A stretch of 64,000 bases of DNA from Roseiarcus sp963824475. Lineage in GTDB: Bacteria; Pseudomonadota; Alphaproteobacteria; Rhizobiales; Beijerinckiaceae. Below are positions 34,361-42,192 of the stretch, one piece after another; the stretch's first letter is position 1; the number at the start of each line of letters is the position of its first letter. The stretch covers positions 434,001 to 498,000 of the forward strand of contig CAWGPR010000002.1 in the NCBI GenBank assembly GCA_963824475.1, in the 5' to 3' direction. A program made the translations under genes and the position numbers. The notes under the pieces were generated by a model. That model had not been told where the DNA came from and ran no database searches. It saw only the letters and a program-made list of their open reading frames with translations.

Positions 34361-34663
34361 GGTTGCAGCTCAATCGCCTCGTACGGTGACGACCGCTTTG
34401 GGCGGAAAGCGCGCCTACAGCGGTCGCATCGGGAAGGACCGGAGTCCGCGCCATAGCCGCCATTCCATTGCGACGCTGGCACACAAACGACCGCGCCAAG
34501 ATGGACCGCGCTCGGGACCCGGCGCGCGGTCCAGCTCGAACCTGAAATCAAGTCATGCCGCTCCTCAAGAGCAGCGAATAAAGTTCTACGTATAGCGTCG
34601 TTGCTTGTAATGTGATAAGAATAATACCGCTTTGCAATATACTTCGACGCTGCGGGGAATGCG
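34361..34663. other. Intergenic stretch between phaB and the GH88 gene
   Basis: No gene is supported. Composition turns AT-rich near 34580-34650 (TAAAGTTCTACGTATAGCG, GTGATAAGAATAATACCG), consistent with a promoter for the GH88 gene, but no clear -35/-10 pair stands out. Confidence 0.4.
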
Positions 34664-35980
34664 ATGCAACGTCTAGCTTTGATCGCCTGGGCGTCGATCA
34701 CATGTTTGATGAGCCAGGCCGCCGCGGCGCCTCCGGACATAGCGTCGGATTTGTCTTTCATAGAGAATCAGGTCTCAAAGACTCTGATGTCGCTGGGTTC
34801 CCCGGCGTCCGGATATCCCGTCTCGGGGGGCGACAGCGGACCGTGGAAGACGACGACTCCTTCGGACGGCGCCGAGGGATGGACGAGCGGGTTTTTCCCC
34901 GGCGAGCTATGGCTCCTGTATCAGGCGACAGGCTCGCCGCAGTGGCTCACGGCGGCGCAGACATGGACCGCCCCGCTGGCCACGCAGGCCTCGTCGACCG
35001 GCCGGCCGGACCCCACTGACATCGGCTTCATCATCGGGACGAGTTTTGGCAACGGATATCGGCTGACGGGAGACCCGAGCTACAAATCGGTGCTCATCAC
35101 CGCAGGCAAATCTTTGGCGTCGCTCTACAATCCGACGGTTGGGGCGCTTCGCTCCTGGACCTTCACGCCATACGAACCTCCGAACTTTGCCGTGATCATC
35201 GACAGCATGATGACCCTTGGACCGTTGCAGTGGGGGGCCAGCAATGGCGGCAGCTCGACTTGGGCGGGAATCGCGGCGACCCACGCCCAGACGGTGGCCA
35301 CGAACCTCGTGCGCTTGGACGGCAGCACGTTCGAGGTCGCCGTTTTTGACCAGACGACCGGAGCGCTCAAGAGCCAGGGGACATTCGCCGGGTATTCCGA
35401 CAGCTCGACCTGGGCCCGAGGGCAGGCCTGGGCGTTGTATGGATTTGTGCAGGCTTATCAGACATCGGATAACCCAGCATTCCTGACGACGGCGGAAGAT
35501 GTCGCGAACTACTTCGTCGCCAATGTGCCGGCGAACGATGACTATATCCCTCCCTGGGATTTCGACGCGCCGGGGTCGCAACCGGTGGACACCTCTGCGG
35601 CGGCCATCGCGGCGGACGGGCTCGTCATCCTGAGTACGGTTGCCGGGACGGCTTCCCTCAGGATGCAATACCTCACGGACGCCGAGAACATACTGGAGTT
35701 GCTCAGCGCCAATTACCTTGACGATGGGCTGCTTGGCGAGTCCGTGCTGCTCGATGGCTTCCCGGGCGTGGGTGGGACGAATACCGCGTTGATCTACGGC
35801 GACTATTATTTCACCGAGGCGCTGCTGCGATTGCAGAACGTGCTCGACGGCAAGCCCGGCTGGGTGCTGTATAGCCCGGTCCCCGAGCCATCGACCTGGG
35901 CGATGATGATGGTCGGCTTCGCGGGGCTTGGCTTTGCGGGCTATCGGACGTCGCGAAAGACCGCCGCCTTCGCAGCGTAA
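34664..35980 (+). CDS. GH88 unsaturated glucuronyl hydrolase-like protein with PEP-CTERM tag
   Basis: 438 residues. Signal peptide residues 1-22 (LIAWASITCLMSQAAAA). The domain matches GH88: GWTSGFFPGELWLLYQATG near 72, Asp119 in PTDIGFIIG and Asp180 in FAVIIDSMMTLG, corresponding to the two catalytic aspartates of Bacillus unsaturated glucuronyl hydrolase. STWARGQAWALYGF and WDFDAPGSQPVDTSAAAIA follow. The enzymes hydrate and cleave unsaturated uronic-acid disaccharides left by polysaccharide lyases. The C-terminus VPEPSTWAMMMVGFAGLGFAGYRTSRK is a PEP-CTERM sorting signal, so the enzyme would be released or anchored outside the cell. GGGGAATGCG precedes the ATG. Confidence 0.88.
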   Translation: MQRLALIAWASITCLMSQAAAAPPDIASDLSFIENQVSKTLMSLGSPASGYPVSGGDSGPWKTTTPSDGAEGWTSGFFPGELWLLYQATGSPQWLTAAQTWTAPLATQASSTGRPDPTDIGFIIGTSFGNGYRLTGDPSYKSVLITAGKSLASLYNPTVGALRSWTFTPYEPPNFAVIIDSMMTLGPLQWGASNGGSSTWAGIAATHAQTVATNLVRLDGSTFEVAVFDQTTGALKSQGTFAGYSDSSTWARGQAWALYGFVQAYQTSDNPAFLTTAEDVANYFVANVPANDDYIPPWDFDAPGSQPVDTSAAAIAADGLVILSTVAGTASLRMQYLTDAENILELLSANYLDDGLLGESVLLDGFPGVGGTNTALIYGDYYFTEALLRLQNVLDGKPGWVLYSPVPEPSTWAMMMVGFAGLGFAGYRTSRKTAAFAA

Positions 35981-36474
35981 CACAGGTTTCGTTAGAGATT
36001 TGAAGGAAGGCCCGTCCGAGTGGGCGGCGGGGGATGTCCGCTCTTGGGCGCATTCCTTCCGTATGGACCCGAACAGGGAATGCGCGCTTTGGGTCCGAAA
36101 CCGGTCCAACGGATTGGGGCGTTGCCCTTGAGGCGCGGCGCCTCCGAATTGACAGCCCGACAAGCGGGCTTCGCGATTGCTGTCGGCAGCAAAAAGAGTT
36201 GTCGGCAGCGAATTGACTTGACAAAAACAGAAATATGCGATATACATGTTCTCTTGATCGGAATCACTTTCCCCGCTTGGCGGTAGCCGGGCGGGAACGA
36301 GGGACTGCGGCTGTTTGAAACGTTCCAGACCACAACCACCGCGCGAAGCCGGAAAAAGGAGGAGGATTTCTCTATTTGAATCACCCGTAACCCTTTGAAA
36401 AGTCCCGATTCGGAAAAATAAACGCTAGTAAACGCTAGCCATTTTACTAGCGCTTAGGTGCGTTTATATGCGTT
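35981..36474. other. Intergenic stretch between GH88 gene and ecm
   Basis: No gene is supported. It contains element C from 36218. The 230 bases before it show only short GTCGGCAGC repeats (36182 and 36201) next to the promoter-like block. Confidence 0.5.
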
Positions 36475-36525
36475 TTATGCGCGTTTATGCGCGTTTGCTT
36501 GGCTAGAAGTTCGCGCTTTGGTTGT
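36218..36525 (+). repeat. Dispersed intergenic element, copy C
   Basis: TTGACA (36218-36223), a 17-base spacer and TATACA (36241-36246): the best promoter match of the four copies. A GC-rich body with GGAAAAAGGAGGAGGATTTC leads to CCGTAACCCTTTGAAAAG and CGATTCGGAAAAATAAACG. Decamers: TAAACGCTAG (36419), TAAACGCTAG (36429), central CCATTTTACT (36439), AGCGCTTAGG (36449), TGCGTTTATA (36459), TGCGTTTTAT (36469), GCGCGTTTAT (36479), GCGCGTTTGC (36489). This copy has the longest array (two plus five). It runs into the 3' end of ecm, whose stop codon (36475-36477) lies inside it. Confidence 0.78.
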
Positions 36526-38565
36526 ATCGGAGGCTTGGGGATGGCTCGCGCCGCCGATAGCCTGCTCCGCGTCGAACCGCGCCTCGACTTGCCTGACGAT
36601 CGCGCCCAGGATGCCGTTGATCGCGAAATCCTTGGGCGAGTAGACGGCCGCGACCCCCGCCGCCTTCAACCGCTCCGCGTCGGCGGGCGGAATGATCCCG
36701 CCGACGATCAGCGGCACGCGTTCGAGTCCAGCCGCGCGCAAGAGCCTGAGCACCTCTTCCGTGAGTGCGACATGCGAGCCCGACAGGATCGATAAGCCCA
36801 CGCAGTGGACGCCCGACTTGGCCGCCTCGACGATTTCGGCCGGGGCGAGCCGGATGCCGTCGTAGACGACGTCCATGCCGGCGTCCGTGGCCCGGGCCGC
36901 GATCTGCTCCGCGCCGTTGGAATGGCCGTCGAGGCCCGGCTTGCCGACCAGGAATCGGATCCGGCGGCCGAGCTTGAGCGAAACGCGTTCGACCTCTCCG
37001 CGCAGCGGGTCGAGGTCCGCGGCTTCCTGTCGCGCGCGCGGCGAGACGCCAGTCGGGGCGCGAAAGACGCCAAACTCCGCCTTGAGCGCATCGCCCCATT
37101 CGCCGGTCGTGACGCCGGCCTTGGCGGCCTCGATCGAGGCCGGCATGATGTTGGCGCCGCTCGCGGCCGCGGACCTGAGCGCTCTGAGGGCATCGCGAAC
37201 GCGCCCTTCGTCGCGCTGCGCCCGCCACGCCTCGAGCCGGGCCACCTGCTCAGCCTCCGCCTCGGCTGACGGGACCATGATCGAATTCTCGCCGGCCGTC
37301 AGCGGCGACGGCTCGGAATTGGTGAAAGCGTTCACGCCGACGACGATCTGCTCGCCGCGCTCAATTCGCTCGAGCCGGCGGGTGTTGGATTCGACGAGCT
37401 TTGCTTTCAGCACGCCCGTTTCGATCGCCTTGACCGCGCCGCCCATCGCGTCGATGGCGGCGATCTCCGCTTGCGCCTCGCTCTTCAGCTTGGCGACCAG
37501 CGTTGCGATCTCCTCGCTGCCGTCGAAAATGTCGCCGAATTCAAGCAGATCGGTCTCGTAGGCCATGATCTGCTGCAGGCGCAGCGACCATTGCTGGTCG
37601 AACGGCCGCGGCAGGCCCAGCGCCTCGTTCCAGGCCGGCAGCTGGACGGCTCGGGCGCGCGCCTTCTTCGACAGCACCACCGACAGCATCTCGATCAGGA
37701 TGCGATAGGCGTTGTTCTCGGGCTGCTGCTCGGTGAGCCCCAACGAATTGACCTGGACGCCATAGCGGAAGCGGCGCTTGGAGGGATCCCGGACGCCGAA
37801 CCGGTCGCGGGTGATCTCGTCCCACAATTCGACGAACGCGCGCATCTTGGCGAGCTCGGTTATGAAGCGCATGCCGGCGTTGACGAAGAACGAAATCCGG
37901 CCGACGACCTCCGCGAAGCCCGCTTCGTCGACCTCGCCCGATTGGCGGACCCGATCGAGCACGGCGATCGCGGTGGCGAGCGCGTAGGACAGCTCCTGGA
38001 CCGGCGTCGCGCCCGCCTCTTGCAGGTGGTAGGAGCAGACGTTCATCGGGTTCCACTTCGGGGCCTCCCGGGCGCAGAACAGGATCATGTCCTTGGTCAG
38101 CCTGAGCGAGGCGTCGGGCGGGAAGACGTAGGATCCGCGGGCCAGATATTCCTTGATGATGTCGTTCTGGGTCGTCCCCTGAAGCTGGCTGCGAGGCGCG
38201 CCCTGCTCGTCGGCGACGGCTATGTAGAGGGCCATCAGCCAGGGCGCGGTGGCGTTGATCGTCATCGAGGTATTCATCGACGCGAGGGGAATGTCCTCGA
38301 ACAGGGCCCGCATGTCGCCGATGTGGGAGATCGCGACGCCGACCTTCCCGACCTCGCCGCGGGCCAGGATGTGATCACTGTCGAACCCGGTCTGGGTCGG
38401 CAGGTCGAAGGCGATCGACAGCCCCGTCTGTCCCTTGGCCAGGTTCTGGCGATAGAGTTTGTTCGACTCGCGCGCGGTCGAATGGCCGGCATAGGTGCGG
38501 AAGATCCAGGGCTCGTCGCGACGCGTCGCCGGCGCCGCAGTCGTTGGTCCGTTCGCCTGCGCCAT
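36475..38565 (-). CDS. ecm: (2R)-Ethylmalonyl-CoA mutase
   Basis: 696 residues, B12-dependent. It converts ethylmalonyl-CoA to methylsuccinyl-CoA in the ethylmalonyl-CoA pathway. The N-terminal barrel begins EPWIFRTYAGHSTARESNKLYR and carries GLSIAFDLPTQTGFDSDH near 50 and NTSMTINATAPWLMALY near 98. The C-terminal cobalamin domain has the DxHxxG histidine in GLDGHSNGAEQIA near 560, then LSILSGSH and LIVGGIIPPAD. The TYAGHSTA start and single-chain form separate it from methylmalonyl-CoA mutase, though the latter remains the nearest alternative. The last ~12 codons are made of repeat element C. It is divergent from ccr, with one small gene between. Confidence 0.92.
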   Translation of the reverse strand: MAQANGPTTAAPATRRDEPWIFRTYAGHSTARESNKLYRQNLAKGQTGLSIAFDLPTQTGFDSDHILARGEVGKVGVAISHIGDMRALFEDIPLASMNTSMTINATAPWLMALYIAVADEQGAPRSQLQGTTQNDIIKEYLARGSYVFPPDASLRLTKDMILFCAREAPKWNPMNVCSYHLQEAGATPVQELSYALATAIAVLDRVRQSGEVDEAGFAEVVGRISFFVNAGMRFITELAKMRAFVELWDEITRDRFGVRDPSKRRFRYGVQVNSLGLTEQQPENNAYRILIEMLSVVLSKKARARAVQLPAWNEALGLPRPFDQQWSLRLQQIMAYETDLLEFGDIFDGSEEIATLVAKLKSEAQAEIAAIDAMGGAVKAIETGVLKAKLVESNTRRLERIERGEQIVVGVNAFTNSEPSPLTAGENSIMVPSAEAEAEQVARLEAWRAQRDEGRVRDALRALRSAAASGANIMPASIEAAKAGVTTGEWGDALKAEFGVFRAPTGVSPRARQEAADLDPLRGEVERVSLKLGRRIRFLVGKPGLDGHSNGAEQIAARATDAGMDVVYDGIRLAPAEIVEAAKSGVHCVGLSILSGSHVALTEEVLRLLRAAGLERVPLIVGGIIPPADAERLKAAGVAAVYSPKDFAINGILGAIVRQVEARFDAEQAIGGASHPQASDTTKARTSSQANAHKRA

Positions 38566-38739
38566 GATTCACTCGCTTTTAGGCGCGTCCGGCCGGCGTC
38601 GCCTCACCCGCGCCAAAGGAATTGTGCATAGCACAATTACAGAAAAGACGGCGCGAGGCCACTGTCTCCGGTCGAGGCCGGTCATCGCTTCGCGGGCGGC
38701 GGGAATTCACGCCGAGAGAGGCAGCCAACCTTCTTGGGC

Positions 38740-39045
38740 TCAGCGGTTGGCGACCGCGCTTGCCGTCACGACCGTCATCAACAATCCGCCGGCGACCGCG
38801 ATCATCGTCAAATAGGGTTCATAGGCGGCATAGGGTTGAAGCCACCAATCGCGCACACAAAGTCCCGCGTAGGCCCCCAGCGTCGCGTAGAAAGCGTTCC
38901 AATATGGACCCATTCCGTAGCGGCCAACGATGTAGTCTATCGCGAAGCCGACAGCAAAGAACGCGACGACCACGCTTAACAGGAACGCCGCAAAGTCGAA
39001 ACCCTCGAGATTTTGAACCAATTGCCATAACGGCCAGTTCGACAT
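38740..39045 (-). CDS. Small inner-membrane protein
   Basis: 101 residues with three hydrophobic segments: FDFAAFLLSVVVAFFAVGFAI near 16-36, AFYATLGAYAGLCV near 51-64 and YLTMIAVAGGLLMTVVTASA near 77-96. DYIVGRYGMGPYWN joins the first two. Cytoplasmic or periplasmic loops are short. I recognise no named family. It lies between ecm and ccr on the ecm strand. Confidence 0.7.
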   Translation of the reverse strand: MSNWPLWQLVQNLEGFDFAAFLLSVVVAFFAVGFAIDYIVGRYGMGPYWNAFYATLGAYAGLCVRDWWLQPYAAYEPYLTMIAVAGGLLMTVVTASAVANR

Positions 39046-39267
39046 TGCCGCAGGTCCTTGTCCCGCTTCGGCCGCCCAATGTCCGACGCCGATCCGTTTT
39101 GTTTACGCGGGATTTCCTGCTGCGCCGTAAAATTCCATCGCTGCAGCGAAACGTCGTTGACCAAAGTCGGATTGATTTTCTTGTGTTCACGCGCGATGGT
39201 TGATTGTGCGGCGCAATAACTGGACCAATTTCAACACGAGCCGCATCGCAGGACCCGTGAGGGAGCC

Positions 39268-40554
39268 ATGAACACTCGCCCCGTGGGCGCCGAGCCGCTT
39301 GCTGTGGCGCAAAGCAAGGATCTCTACGAAATCGGCGAGATTCCGCCGTTGGGTCACGTGCCGGCGTCGATGTACGCTTGGGTCGTGCGCAAGGACCGGC
39401 ATGGACCGCCGGAGAAATCAATGCAGGTCGAGGTCGTCCCGACCTGGACCCTCGATAGCCATGACGTGCTGGTGCTGGTGATGGCGGCCGGCGTCAATTA
39501 CAATGGCGTGTGGGCCGCGCTTGGCGAGCCCGTCTCGACCCTGGACGTCCACAAGAATCCCTATCACATCGCTGGCTCCGACGCGTCCGGTATCGTCTGG
39601 GCGGTCGGCTCCAAAGTGCAGCGGTGGAAGGTCGGCGATGAGATCGTCGTTCATTGCAATCAGGACGACGGCGACGACGAGGAATGCAACGGCGGCGACC
39701 CGATGTTCTCGGCGTCGCAGCGCATCTGGGGCTACGAGACCCCCGACGGTTCGTTCGCCCAGTTCTGCCGCGTGCAGGACAGGCAGCTGATGGCGCGCCC
39801 GAAGCATCTGACCTGGGAAGAATCGGCCTCCTATACGCTGACGCTCGCCACCGCCTATCGGATGCTGTTCGGCCATGAGCCGCATCGGCTGAAACCGGGC
39901 GACAACGTGCTGGTGTGGGGCGCTTCAGGAGGCCTGGGCGTGTTCGGGGTCCAGCTTTGCGCGGCGGCTGGCGCGAACGCCATCGGGGTCATCTCGGACG
40001 AAACAAAGCGTGAGTTTGTGATGTCGCTCGGCGCCAAGGGCGTCATCAACCGCAAGGACTACAATTGCTGGGGCCAGCTGCCGAAGGTCAACTCGCCCGA
40101 GTACAACGCCTACATGGCGGAAGCCCGCAAATTCGGCAAGGCGATCTGGAACATCACCGAGAAGAAGGACGTCGACACAGTGTTCGAGCATCCCGGCGAG
40201 CAGACCTTCCCGGTCTCGTGCTTCGTGGTGAAGCGCGGCGGCATGGTGGTGTTCTGCGCCGGCACCACCGGCTTCAACCTCACCTTCGACGCCCGCTTTG
40301 TCTGGATGCGGCAAAAACGCATCCAGGGCTCCCATTTCGCCAATCTCAAGCAGGCCTCGGCGGCGAACAAGTTCGTGATCGACCGGCGGATCGATCCCTG
40401 CATGTCGGAAGTGTTTCCCTGGTCGAAAATCCCGGTCGCGCACACCAAGATGTGGAAGAACCAGCATAAACCCGGCAATATGGCGGTGCTCGTCAACGCG
40501 CCGACCACCGGCTTGCGCACGTTCGAGGACGTGCTCGACGCCGCGCGGGGATAA
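39268..40554 (+). CDS. ccr: Crotonyl-CoA carboxylase/reductase
   Basis: 428 residues, an MDR-family enzyme that reduces crotonyl-CoA with NADPH while fixing CO2 to give ethylmalonyl-CoA, the key step of the ethylmalonyl-CoA pathway. NYNGVWAALGEPVSTLDVH near 80, GSDASGIVWAVGSKV near 105, HCNQDDGDDEECNGGDPM near 131 and VLVWGASGGLGVFGVQL (NADPH site) near 213 are typical. QKRIQGSHFANLKQASAANKF near 350 is a Ccr-specific block. GGGAGCC precedes the ATG. It is divergent from ecm. Confidence 0.97.
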   Translation: MNTRPVGAEPLAVAQSKDLYEIGEIPPLGHVPASMYAWVVRKDRHGPPEKSMQVEVVPTWTLDSHDVLVLVMAAGVNYNGVWAALGEPVSTLDVHKNPYHIAGSDASGIVWAVGSKVQRWKVGDEIVVHCNQDDGDDEECNGGDPMFSASQRIWGYETPDGSFAQFCRVQDRQLMARPKHLTWEESASYTLTLATAYRMLFGHEPHRLKPGDNVLVWGASGGLGVFGVQLCAAAGANAIGVISDETKREFVMSLGAKGVINRKDYNCWGQLPKVNSPEYNAYMAEARKFGKAIWNITEKKDVDTVFEHPGEQTFPVSCFVVKRGGMVVFCAGTTGFNLTFDARFVWMRQKRIQGSHFANLKQASAANKFVIDRRIDPCMSEVFPWSKIPVAHTKMWKNQHKPGNMAVLVNAPTTGLRTFEDVLDAARG

Positions 40555-40743
40555 GCGGGCGCGAGGTGGCCGCCAAAGTCAGGGATTTGCCTTCGTTCGC
40601 GCCACCCGGTAAAGCCACCCTTTCCTCCGACCTCGCCGCGCGAGACGACGACGCGCGGCGGCTGTTCTTGACAGGTTTGCGCGCGGTCGCTCGTCGTCTC
40701 GGCGACCTGGGCGCCGGGGCTGGCGTCGGGCGAACGAGAGCGA

Positions 40744-41460
40744 GTGAGCGCAATGACGGTCGCGGAGGACAGGGATCAACGAAAATTGGAGGCGGCCGAG
40801 CGGGCTCTCGCCTTGGTGACGCCCGGAATGAAGCTCGGCCTCGGCAGCGGCTCGACAGCGCATCACTTCGTCGATCTCGTGGGCGAAAGTGTCAAAGCGG
40901 GTCTCGACGTCCGTTGCGTCGCGACCTCTGAGGCCACGGCCGCGCAAGCGAAGGCGCTCGGCATCCCGCTCGCGACGCTGGACGAAGTCCCGGAGCTCGA
41001 TCTGACGGTCGACGGCGCCGACGAAATCGATCCCAGGCTCAGGCTGATCAAGGGCGGGGGCGGCGCGCTCTTGCGCGAGAAGATCGTGGCCGCAGCGTCT
41101 AAGCGGATGGTGGCGATCGCCGATTCGACCAAGCTGGTGGCGCGGCTCGGCGCCTTTCCATTGCCGATCGAGGTCGTTCCTTTCGGCCTCGCGGCGACCC
41201 GGCGCCATATAGAACGCGCCTTCGCAGAGCTCGGGCTCAACGGGCCGATCCGCTTGCGCGGCGGGTCCTCGCCGTTCGTCACTGACGGGGGACACTATAT
41301 TCTCGACTGCTCGCTTGGCGCCATCACAGAGCCCGAACAGTTGAGCCAGACCCTGTCGCCGATCCCCGGTGTCGTCGAACACGGGCTGTTCGTCGGCCTT
41401 GCGCGCGCGGCGATCATCGCCGGGGCCGACGGCGTCGAAGTCCTCGGCGACCCGAACTGA
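40744..41460 (+). CDS. rpiA: Ribose-5-phosphate isomerase A
   Basis: 238 residues, interconverting ribose-5-P and ribulose-5-P in the pentose phosphate or Calvin routes. GLGSGSTAHHFVDLVGE near residues 32-48, LDLTVDGADEIDPRLRLIKGGGGALLREKIVA near 85-117 (with the catalytic Asp, Glu and Lys) and RGGSSPFVTDGGHYILDC near 170 are standard. GTG at 40744 or ATG at 40753 may be the start; neither has a clearly better ribosome site. The order rpiA-DUF2059-gor is common in alphaproteobacteria. Confidence 0.95.
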   Translation: MSAMTVAEDRDQRKLEAAERALALVTPGMKLGLGSGSTAHHFVDLVGESVKAGLDVRCVATSEATAAQAKALGIPLATLDEVPELDLTVDGADEIDPRLRLIKGGGGALLREKIVAAASKRMVAIADSTKLVARLGAFPLPIEVVPFGLAATRRHIERAFAELGLNGPIRLRGGSSPFVTDGGHYILDCSLGAITEPEQLSQTLSPIPGVVEHGLFVGLARAAIIAGADGVEVLGDPN

Positions 41461-41489
41461 AAATTGTATCGCACCTCCAGGAGTTTTTC

Positions 41490-42047
41490 ATGTCCGCCCG
41501 CGCTGAGATCGCCAAAGGCCTTGCCCTGTTCCTGCTCGCAGCCTTAAGCGTGTCGGCAAGAGCGGCCGACACCACCTCGCCCGCGGCCCCTGCGCCTGCG
41601 ACCCAAGCCCCCGCTGCCCCCGCGGGGCCATCGCCGGCCGCCATCGCCGCCGCGGACAAGGTCCTCGGCGATATCGGCCTCAAACAGTTGATCGCGATCG
41701 TCGTTCCCGGCATGATGGCGGAGCTCGAGACAAACGTCACCAGGACTCGGCCTGAGATCAGGGATTCGCTGCGCGCGACCCTGAGAGCCATCCAACCTGA
41801 ATTCGATCAGACCGCGAGGCAGACTTACAGCGAGGCGGCCGCCCTGCTCGCCTCGCAAATGTCGGAGAAGGAGATCACCGAGGTCGCCGCTTTCTTTGAA
41901 AGTCCGGCGGGCAAGAAATATGTCGCGGTCACCCCCATCTTTCTTCAGAAGCTTTCCGATGTCACCGGCGCCTGGCGCGAAAAGCTGTCGACCGACATCC
42001 TTGTGCGCGCCCGCCAGGAGATGAAGAAGAAGGGCGTCGATTTCTAA
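41490..42047 (+). CDS. DUF2059 periplasmic protein
   Basis: 185 residues. A signal peptide (GLALFLLAALSVSARA) and an alanine-proline linker lead into a helical DUF2059 domain: DSLRATLRAIQPEFDQTARQ, then the family's core MSEKEITEVAAFFESPAGKKYV near 130. The role is unknown. It is probably in one transcript with rpiA (29 bases upstream) and perhaps gor. Confidence 0.88.
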   Translation: MSARAEIAKGLALFLLAALSVSARAADTTSPAAPAPATQAPAAPAGPSPAAIAAADKVLGDIGLKQLIAIVVPGMMAELETNVTRTRPEIRDSLRATLRAIQPEFDQTARQTYSEAAALLASQMSEKEITEVAAFFESPAGKKYVAVTPIFLQKLSDVTGAWREKLSTDILVRARQEMKKKGVDF

Positions 42048-42072
42048 TAGCGCGCGTTTTTTGTCGCGTCCT

Positions 42073-42177
42073 GGAGCGCGGCTCGCGAAAAAGTGGGAGC
42101 CGGTTCTTCGCGAAAAGCGCGCGACATCAGGAAGCCTAGAGCCTTTGGCGGTTCGACCAAATCGCCGAAGGCTCTAG
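42073..42177. repeat. Intergenic palindromic repeat before gor
   Basis: CGCGGCTCGCGAAAAAGTGG with GAGCCGGTTCTTCGCGAAAA resembles a widespread Hyphomicrobiales repeat (AAGTGG-n-ACCGGTTTTTCGC). It is followed by a near-perfect inverted repeat CTAGAGCCTTTGGCG (42136-42150) and CGCCGAAGGCTCTAG (42163-42177). It sits 16 bases before the gor start and could act as a terminator or RNA structure. Confidence 0.65.
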
Positions 42178-42192
42178 CGACGGAGAGCTACG

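Noticed and set aside
25133..36525. 11-kb segment between direct copies B and C as a single mobile island
   Set aside because: It contains core genes (metF, phaA, phaB) with native composition, and copy A lies elsewhere in the opposite orientation, so dispersed repeats explain it better.
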